From contig NZ_WGNY01000007.1 of the NCBI RefSeq assembly GCF_016124325.1, forward strand, positions 1 to 64,000: DNA of 64,000 bases, written 5' to 3'. Source of the stretch: Phenylobacterium sp. Its GTDB lineage: Bacteria > Pseudomonadota > Alphaproteobacteria > Caulobacterales > Caulobacteraceae. Below are positions 58,302 to 64,000 of this stretch, piece by piece. Below the pieces are notes generated by a model. That model was not told the origin of the DNA. It did not search any database and saw only the letters and a list, made by a program, of their open reading frames with translations. Both the position numbers and the translations under genes were made by a program. Position 1 is the first letter of the stretch. Every line of letters begins with the position of its first letter.

Positions 58302-59174
58302 TTAGTCCTTCCACTCCGAGATCAGCGCCCCGTCGTGGCCTTCGAAGGCCACGCGATCGAAGGTCACCGCGAACAGGCAGATGGGCCGGTGATCGGCCGA
58401 CTCACTCCAGCAGCGGATCGCCCGGCCGTCAGGGAAGCCGGTAATGCGCCCCTGGATCTCCAGCTCGAACCCCTCCGGAGGCGTCAGGACGACGCCGTCT
58501 TCGGCCTTGACCACGTAGTCGTAGGGGCGACTGCGGCGCTGGGCGACGCGCGAGGCCCCGGCGTCGAACAGGCGCGCGAGCCCGAGCGTGGGCCCCGCCG
58601 GCGGCGTCGGCGACGCCGGCGCGACCTGATCGCGAGGCGGCGGGCAGATGTCGGCCGACGTCCAGGGCCGCGGGATCCAGAAGCCTTCCACGTTCTCGGG
58701 CCGCTCTGCGGCGGGCAGGCCCTGGATCAACGGCAGCTGCGACCATGTCCCCGGGCGCGCGATCAGCCGGATGGACCGCCCCTTGGGATCGAGCTCGTAA
58801 TAGGCCTGGGCGCCACCCGGTTGGACCTGCGGGCCGTCGCAGCCGAAGGGGATGCGGAGGGCGAACGCGCGCCCGACGAGCGGATCCTTGGCCTCATCCG
58901 GGGCCTCGCCGGCGGCGTAGGCCGAGGCGGCGGCCTGCGAGGCCGCGATGATCTCGGCCCGGGTCAGAGTCGGCTCGGGTTCGACGATCTTGGGCGGCGG
59001 CTGGATCACCGCCGGCTCGGCCTTGGGCGGTGGGGCCGGCGGCGCAGGCGCGGGCGCCTTCTCCGTGGGCCGCAGGATCGCCCAGGCCAGGATCGCCGCG
59101 ACCACCAAGCCAATCGTCACGGGGGCGATAAGGTCCAGGTTGCGCCGAGGGCGCCCCGATCTATTGTCCGCCAT
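58302..59174 (-). CDS. membrane-anchored protein with Pro-rich linker, unknown function
   Basis: A 290-aa protein. A short basic N-terminus (MADNRSGRPRRN) precedes one transmembrane helix (LIAPVTIGLVVAAILAWAIL), then a Pro/Ala-rich linker (APAPAPPAPPPKAEPAVIQPPPKIVEPEP) and a periplasmic globular part with four Cys residues (FGCDGPQVQ, DICPPP, RCWSES, PICLFAV). I do not recognise the family. It is divergent from the SLC13-type permease gene. Confidence 0.75.
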   Translation of the reverse strand: MADNRSGRPRRNLDLIAPVTIGLVVAAILAWAILRPTEKAPAPAPPAPPPKAEPAVIQPPPKIVEPEPTLTRAEIIAASQAAASAYAAGEAPDEAKDPLVGRAFALRIPFGCDGPQVQPGGAQAYYELDPKGRSIRLIARPGTWSQLPLIQGLPAAERPENVEGFWIPRPWTSADICPPPRDQVAPASPTPPAGPTLGLARLFDAGASRVAQRRSRPYDYVVKAEDGVVLTPPEGFELEIQGRITGFPDGRAIRCWSESADHRPICLFAVTFDRVAFEGHDGALISEWKD

Positions 59175-59262
59175 GCCACCACCCTAGCAGATAGTCAGGC
59201 GGCGGATTCAAGATGTGCGGGAAATGTCCTAGCGAACGCGCGGCGTCCGAGACGCCGCCGGC

Positions 59263-60558
59263 ATGACGACGCCGCAGATCATCGCCCTGGGCGTGCTGGC
59301 GGCCGTCGTGGCCGCGCTGATCCAGGGCCGCGTCCGCGCCGACGTCGTGGCGCTCGCGGGCGCGGCGGTGCTGCTGGGCACCCGCACGGTCCGGCCGGTC
59401 GAAGCCCAGGCGGCGTTCGCGAGCCCGGCGATCATCGCACTCGCCTCGCTTTTCGTGATCGCCTACGCCATGGAGCTGTCGGGCCTTCTCGGCCTGATCA
59501 TCCGCATGGCCATCCGCCTTTGCGGACGCCTCGGGGCGATGGGCCTGTGGATCGTCATCGTGCTGGCGGGCGCCGCCTCGGCCTTCCTCAACAACACGCC
59601 CATCGTCGTGCTCGCCGCGCCGGTGGTGCGCGATACGGCCCAGTCGATGGGCCTGTCGCCCAAGCGGTTCCTGATCCCGCTCTCCTACGCCACCATCCTA
59701 GGCGGCGCCTGCACGCTGATCGGCACCTCGACCAACCTGCTGGTCAACGACATGGCGCGCAACGCCGGCCAGCCGGCCTTCGGCATGTTCGAGATCACGC
59801 CGGTGGCGCTGGTCGTCGCCGCCGCCGGCGGGGCCTATCTTTTCTTCTTCGGCGGCCGCCTCCTCGCCCATCCGGCCCCGGACGGCGGCGGCGAAGCGCC
59901 GAAGTTCGGCGGCATCAACGCTCCGGGCGACGACCCCAGCCTGTTCCCGACCGACCGGCCGCTGAAGCCCGGCGCCGCGGCGCTGTCGCTGCTGGTGTTC
60001 TTGGCCGTGCTCACCGTATCGGCCCTGGGCGTGGCGCCCATCGCCGCCAGCGCCTTCACCGGCGCGGTCCTGCTCGTGCTGCTGCGCGTGATCACCGCCG
60101 AGGAGGCCTATCGCGGGCTGCGGCCCGAGATCCTGTTCCTGATCGCCGGGATGGTGGTGGTCGGCATCTCGCTGGAGGTGACGGGGCTGGCCTCCACGGT
60201 GACCGACGCGCTCGTCGGCTGGGTGCAGGTCCTGGGTCCGATGGCGGCGCTGGCGCTGGTCTACGGCGCCACCCTGCTGCTGACCGAGGTGCTCTCCAAC
60301 GCCGCCGTGGCGGTGCTGTTCGCCCCGATCGTCGTGGCGCTCGCCGAAAGCCTGGGCGTCAGTCCGCGGCCGTTCCTGGTCGCCCTGATGATGTCGGCCA
60401 GCGCCGCCTTCGCCACGCCGTTCGGCTATCAGACCAACGTGCTCGTCTACCAGTTGGGCGGCTACGCCTACACCGACTTCATCCGCATCGGCGTGCCGCT
60501 GAATCTGGTGACGTGGGCGGTGGGCGTCGCGGTGATCCCCACCGTCTTCCCCTTCTGA
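59263..60558 (+). CDS. SLC13/DASS-type permease
   Basis: A 431-aa polytopic membrane protein with about ten to eleven hydrophobic segments. Family motifs are AFLNNTPIVVLAAPVV (SNT-like helix-hairpin 1) and LGGACTLIGTSTNLLVN, with a matching second half LLTEVLSNAAVAVLFAPIVVALAESLGVSPRPFLVALMMSASAAFATPFGYQTNVLVY. It is a predicted Na+ or H+-coupled anion symporter for dicarboxylates, sulfate or similar. Lacks the RCK/TrkA_C cytoplasmic insert found in some relatives. Confidence 0.9.
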   Translation: MTTPQIIALGVLAAVVAALIQGRVRADVVALAGAAVLLGTRTVRPVEAQAAFASPAIIALASLFVIAYAMELSGLLGLIIRMAIRLCGRLGAMGLWIVIVLAGAASAFLNNTPIVVLAAPVVRDTAQSMGLSPKRFLIPLSYATILGGACTLIGTSTNLLVNDMARNAGQPAFGMFEITPVALVVAAAGGAYLFFFGGRLLAHPAPDGGGEAPKFGGINAPGDDPSLFPTDRPLKPGAAALSLLVFLAVLTVSALGVAPIAASAFTGAVLLVLLRVITAEEAYRGLRPEILFLIAGMVVVGISLEVTGLASTVTDALVGWVQVLGPMAALALVYGATLLLTEVLSNAAVAVLFAPIVVALAESLGVSPRPFLVALMMSASAAFATPFGYQTNVLVYQLGGYAYTDFIRIGVPLNLVTWAVGVAVIPTVFPF

Positions 60559-60573
60559 GCCGGCCGGCGGCCG

Positions 60574-61332
60574 TCAGCAGATGAAGAGCGGCGTGCGCCA
60601 GCCCCAGAGGGCGCGGCGGCGCAGGCCCGCGCCGCTGGGCCCGGAGAACTTGGGGTCGAGCAGCATCTCCCGGGACATGACGATCAGGTCGACCTGATGG
60701 TCTTCCATGTATTGCGCCGAGGCCTCATCGGGCGTCTCGGCGTCCAGCGGGAAGATGTTGGCCTCGCAGGCGCCCACCGCCTCGCGCGCCCAGGCCAGCT
60801 TGGCGGCGGCGGGCTCGTCGTCGGCCGAGCCCATCAGGATGATGTCGAGGTCCAGGTCGGACAGCACAGGCAATCGCGAGACGGTCTCGACGGCGCGTCG
60901 ATGGCCAGGATCTGAATCGATAAGCACCAGGGCGCGGCTGATCGGCAGGTAGATCTGCGATACCAGGCAAAGCGACTTCGTCGTCCGGCGCAGCAGGGCC
61001 TCGGCCCGCGAGCCCAGCGTCATGCGCCGCCCATTGGTCCGTTCGCCGCGCTTGCCCAGGACGATCACTTCGGCGTCGCCGCCCGCCCCCTCCACGGCTT
61101 CGACGAAGTCGCCGGCGCTGCGCAGGATCCGCGCCGCTTCGACCCCGTGATGTTCCAGCCGCTCGCGAGCGGTGGTGAGGATGTCCTCGACCGCCTCGCC
61201 ATCGCCGTTCTGCGGCTCGGCGACCCGAAGAACCTCCACCGAAGCCCCGAGCGGCCCGGCCAGCCACGCGGCGTGGTCGCAGACGGAGGTCGCATAGGCC
61301 GAGCGGTCCAGGCAGGCGAGTACGGTCGACAT
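60574..61332 (-). CDS. universal stress protein, tandem-domain type
   Basis: A 252-aa protein. The first Usp domain starts STVLACLDRSAYATSVCDHAAWLA and ends VIVLGKRGERTNGRRMTLGSRAEALLRRT (G-x2-G-x9-G-S type ATP-binding loop). The second domain, ALVLIDSDPGHRRAVETVSRL to DLIVMSREMLLDPKFSGPSGAGLRRRALWGW, is more divergent. Convergent with the SLC13-type permease gene. Its stress signal is unknown. Confidence 0.9.
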   Translation of the reverse strand: MSTVLACLDRSAYATSVCDHAAWLAGPLGASVEVLRVAEPQNGDGEAVEDILTTARERLEHHGVEAARILRSAGDFVEAVEGAGGDAEVIVLGKRGERTNGRRMTLGSRAEALLRRTTKSLCLVSQIYLPISRALVLIDSDPGHRRAVETVSRLPVLSDLDLDIILMGSADDEPAAAKLAWAREAVGACEANIFPLDAETPDEASAQYMEDHQVDLIVMSREMLLDPKFSGPSGAGLRRRALWGWRTPLFIC

Positions 61333-61628
61333 CGGGCGGGAAGGTCTCCGGCAGATCGGCGGGAACCGTCGGTCGTTTCAGCAGGCCAGTCCAGAGACCA
61401 CCGGCGCGCGCCGTTCGCGGCCAGCGCCATCAACTGCGCAATGCGCGGAGGAGGATGCGCGACGCCGTCGGCCGGGGGGGCGCGTATACGGCGCCGCGCG
61501 CGGATCCTCAAACGACCCGTCGGTCTGTCTACACCAGATGGTATTTGATCGTAAGGCGATACTTCCTAAAAAGTGGGCGACACGCCCGCTGCCCAACCGC
61601 TGCGCAGACGAAGACGGAGAGACAGGCG
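61333..61628. other. intergenic region without a supported gene
   Basis: A 296-base gap upstream of the universal stress gene. No ORF here has a ribosome binding site or family resemblance. A run of seven G lies near 61474. An AT-richer stretch near 61535-61575 (TATTTGATCGTAAGGCGATACTTCCTAA) could hold a promoter for the small ORF that follows. Confidence 0.5.
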
Positions 61629-61817
61629 TTGCCCACGCCCGGGACGACATCGCGAAAGTTCCGCATCCTGCTGTTCGCCGTGGGGGCGGCCGCGGCCTGC
61701 GCGACCGGCGCCGCGGCGGGCCAGTACCTGCGCCTGGAAGAAGGGGCCCTGCTGATCAGCGGGCCGCCCAGGCTTCAGATCTCCGGGCCCGGGCGCGCGA
61801 GCCTGCCCAGGACGTAG
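61629..61817 (+). CDS. possible 62-aa single-pass membrane peptide
   Basis: A TTG start preceded by GGAGA, giving a basic N-terminus, one hydrophobic helix (ILLFAVGAAAACATGAAAG) and a short polar tail. The last 43 bases overlap the convergent MFS gene. No family known. The ribosome binding site and membrane helix favour a real gene, the overlap and TTG start weaken the case. Confidence 0.35.
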   Translation: MPTPGTTSRKFRILLFAVGAAAACATGAAAGQYLRLEEGALLISGPPRLQISGPGRASLPRT

Positions 61818-63004
61818 AGCGCCGCCGCGGCGGCCAGGGCGACCGGGGCCATGGCGGCGAACACCTCGCCCGGCGTGGCGCCCATGTCCCGCAATTCGCC
61901 CGCCACCAGGGGCCCGGCGATGGATCCCAGGCGCCCCATCGCCACCGCCGCGCCGGTCCCCGCCGCCCGCGCCTGGACCGGATAGAGCTCCGGAGCCACC
62001 GCGTAGAGCGCGAACTGCGCGCCCATCACCAGGAAGCCGGCGGCGGCGCATGACGCCAGTATGGCGCCCGTGGACGAGGCGGCGGCGAGGCCGGCCATCG
62101 CCGCGGCCAGGGCGAGATAGGCGAGCAGCAGCGGCCAGCGCCAGCCGATCCGGTCGGTCACGGCCCCCAGCGCCAGCGCCCCCAGGATGCCGGCGACGTT
62201 GAACACCATCGCCGCGGCGAACCCTTCCGCGGGCGGACGCCCGTTGGCGACGACCAGCGTCGGCAGCCAGTTCAGCGCGAGATAGAGCACCATCAGGGTC
62301 AGAACGAACGCCGCCCAGAGGGCGACGGAAGCGCCGGCGCGCCCTCCGCCGAACAGGGTGGAGGCCAACCGGCGATCGGTCGCCGGTTCGTGGGCCGGCC
62401 GCGTCTCGGGCAGCGCCCACGCGACGAGCGGGACGAGCACGAGCGGGACGATCCCGCCGGCGACGAAGATCATGCGCCAGTCGAGATCAGGGCCGGCCAG
62501 CCGCGCGATCAGCGCCGAGGTCGCCCCGCCCACCGGCATGCCGCAGAACATGGCCGTGACGGTCACGCCCCGGCGGTCGGGGCGGCTGATCTCATTGGCC
62601 ACGGCGATCAGGTTGGGCATCGCCCCGCCGAAGCCGAGGCCCGTGGCCAGGCGCGCGGCGAGCAGGGCCTCGTAGGACGGGCTCATCGCGGTCACGATGG
62701 AGAAGACGCCGAACGCGGCCACCGATCCGAGCAGCACCGGCTTGCGCCCGACGCGGTCGGCGAGCCAGCCGCCGATGAACGCCCCGATGACGAGGCCGAT
62801 CATCGCCGCGCCGCCGGCCCACCCCTGCTGGCTGGGATCGAGGCCCAGGGCCGGGACCATCGCCGGGGCCGCCACGCCGAAGGCCTGGATGTCGTAGCCC
62901 TCGACCGCGGCGACCAGGAAGCAGACCGACACCACCAGGCCGGAGCCGGCCCACTTCGACTGCTGCACCGGCTTGCCCCCGTCACCCGTTCCGGCGCGCA
63001 ACAT
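61775..63004 (-). CDS. MFS transporter, aromatic acid:H+ symporter-like
   Basis: A 409-aa twelve-helix transporter. GWLADRVGRKPVLLGSVAAFG is the loop 2-3 motif; EGYDIQAFGVAAPAM in helix 1 resembles the D-x-x-D/E-G-YD signature of the AAHS (benzoate/4-hydroxybenzoate) group. The repeat motif in the second half is GAVTDRIGWRWPLLL. Substrate is probably an aromatic or other organic acid, by family. No ribosome binding site is obvious before the ATG. Confidence 0.9.
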   Translation of the reverse strand: MLRAGTGDGGKPVQQSKWAGSGLVVSVCFLVAAVEGYDIQAFGVAAPAMVPALGLDPSQQGWAGGAAMIGLVIGAFIGGWLADRVGRKPVLLGSVAAFGVFSIVTAMSPSYEALLAARLATGLGFGGAMPNLIAVANEISRPDRRGVTVTAMFCGMPVGGATSALIARLAGPDLDWRMIFVAGGIVPLVLVPLVAWALPETRPAHEPATDRRLASTLFGGGRAGASVALWAAFVLTLMVLYLALNWLPTLVVANGRPPAEGFAAAMVFNVAGILGALALGAVTDRIGWRWPLLLAYLALAAAMAGLAAASSTGAILASCAAAGFLVMGAQFALYAVAPELYPVQARAAGTGAAVAMGRLGSIAGPLVAGELRDMGATPGEVFAAMAPVALAAAAALYVLGRLARPGPEI

Positions 63005-63042
63005 GCCGTGCGGCGGGCGGCGCTGTCATCCCCGCGCGGCGG

Positions 63043-64000
63043 TCAGGGCAGCTTCAGCGCCGCGCGGACGGCGGCCCAGGAGATCAGCTTGAAGTTCTGG
63101 TCCTCGGGGGCGTTGTCGCCGTCCTGGGCGATCAGCACGCCCTCCGGGAAGTCGGGCCCGAAGGCGCCGAGGGCGATCTCGATGCCGTCGGTCTCGCTGG
63201 TCCCGTCGACGCCGGTCGGGCCGGCGACGATCCGGAAGCGGCCCATGTAGCGGGCGTCGGGCAGGCGATACACCGCATAGGCCGAGTCGCCCTGGCTCGA
63301 GGCGACGAGATAGCCGCCGTCGGCGCCCTGCGGCGCGATCGCCACCCCCTCAGCATCGGCCACCAGCGTCGCGCCGTCGACCCGCGCGAAGACCCGGGGG
63401 ACGGGCGAGCCGGCGGGGTCGGCGTCGATGCGCCACAGACCCACGTCCTCCTCGGCGACATAGAGCTGGCCGGTGCGGTCGTCGGCGGCGCAGCCCTCGG
63501 CCTGGGTGGCAAGCTTCACCTGCCGGACCACCTCGGCCTTCGGCGCGGCCCCCGAAAGATCGAGCCGGGCCTGCACGACGCGGCCGTCCTTCATCACCAC
63601 GAAGGCGAAGACGGCGCGGTCGGCGGCGCGCCGCCACAGGCAGAACCCGTAGGCCTCGCCCTCCGCCACGGGAAGGGCGCCCAGGGCTGTGAGCCCGGCG
63701 GTCGCCGTATCGAGCCGGAAGAGGGCCACCTTGCCGTGCGCCAGGTCGGTCCGGTCGCTGGCGGCCACCAGCACGCCGGGCGTGCCGGCGATGTCGGCGC
63801 CGTCGCGCAGGTCGACGTTGTTCACCCGCCCGGCCGCCAGCTGGCTGCGGGTCCGGCCGTCCAGGCCATAGACGTAGAGTCCGGCCTGCTTGTCGGTGGC
63901 GACGATCAGGCTGGCGGCGGGGTCGGCGGGATTTCGCCAGATCGCGGGATCGTCGGCGGCGTCGCGCGCCGAGGCCACCGCCGTCGTCTCGCGCAGCGCC
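63043..64000 (-). CDS. beta-propeller phytase, 3' part (5' end beyond window)
   Basis: The open frame runs to the window edge. The visible part begins ETTAVASARDAADDPAIWRNPADPAASLIVATDKQAGLYVYGLDG, the calcium-binding first blade of BPP phytases. It continues with RVNNVDLRDG, EGEAYGFCLW, QAEGCAADDRTGQLYVAEEDVGLWRID and DGTSETDGIEIALG. The fold is six-bladed, and the enzyme releases phosphate from phytate outside the cytoplasm, so a signal peptide is expected beyond the window. The ORF-track GTG at 63978 is inside the conserved region and is not the true start. Confidence 0.9.
   Translation of the reverse strand, partial: ALRETTAVASARDAADDPAIWRNPADPAASLIVATDKQAGLYVYGLDGRTRSQLAAGRVNNVDLRDGADIAGTPGVLVAASDRTDLAHGKVALFRLDTATAGLTALGALPVAEGEAYGFCLWRRAADRAVFAFVVMKDGRVVQARLDLSGAAPKAEVVRQVKLATQAEGCAADDRTGQLYVAEEDVGLWRIDADPAGSPVPRVFARVDGATLVADAEGVAIAPQGADGGYLVASSQGDSAYAVYRLPDARYMGRFRIVAGPTGVDGTSETDGIEIALGAFGPDFPEGVLIAQDGDNAPEDQNFKLISWAAVRAALKLP

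Overview
The window is GC-rich and gene-dense. It looks like an alphaproteobacterial chromosome, most plausibly Caulobacterales (Caulobacter/Phenylobacterium-like). The pointers are a GAAC-N7-GAAC LexA box in front of imuA, a structured leader before serC-serA, Entner-Doudoroff genes grouped as zwf/pgl/edd/glk, a TonB receptor, TTAACCAT motifs with a GANTC site, and several families of GC-rich palindromic repeats. The taxon is an inference; no rRNA or other decisive marker is present. I see no prophage, insertion sequence, CRISPR array or replication origin.

Layout. 0-8 kb: housekeeping and small accessory genes (ftsH 3' end, a two-repeat secreted protein, folP, an ArsR-SRPBCC-SRPBCC operon, MarR plus zinc ribbon, thiD, a nucleotidyltransferase, GNAT, PhzF). 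8-14.8 kb: a hybrid histidine kinase, two small conserved-looking genes with unusual 5' regions, then serC (GTG start, leader RNA) and serA for serine synthesis, and a GST. 14.8-20.6 kb: a secreted carboxylesterase, a three-gene surface-glycan precursor operon (HAD phosphatase, nucleotidyltransferase/kinase fusion, nucleotidyltransferase) and a convergent CgeB-like glycosyltransferase. 20.7-29.1 kb: a TonB receptor and the SOS mutagenesis cassette imuA-imuB-VOC-dnaE2. Both imuB and dnaE2 carry in-frame copies of the same palindromic repeat. 29.2-36.2 kb: two more type-B carboxylesterases, a BNR-propeller/MoaD-like operon, DUF1330, and a split LigD (polymerase and phosphoesterase genes, no ligase). 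36.2-45 kb: trehalose and Entner-Doudoroff genes, with an inverted GH15 gene between zwf and pgl.

45-57.5 kb: two acyl-CoA catabolic clusters. The first has an enoyl-CoA hydratase and acyl-CoA dehydrogenase divergent from an IclR regulator and a class III CoA-transferase, across a perfect palindromic operator candidate. The second has DUF35, a thiolase-like protein, an acyl-CoA ligase and a hotdog thioesterase. Between them lies a divergent pair of exported proteases: a CHAT protein interrupted by one in-frame TAG, and a trypsin-like protease with Ca-binding-like Asp-rich repeats. 57.5-64 kb: tRNA-Ser(CGA), a MarR regulator, a membrane-anchored unknown, an SLC13-type permease, a universal stress protein, an MFS transporter and the 3' part of a beta-propeller phytase.

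The most notable signals are (1) the nonsense-interrupted CHAT protease facing a trypsin-like protease; (2) palindromic repeats read as protein inside both translesion-synthesis genes; (3) a bipartite palindromic repeat whose ends supply stop codons to neighbouring genes; (4) a perfect hairpin that hides the ribosome binding site of a small membrane protein; and (5) a lone MoaD-like protein coupled to an Asp-box propeller.
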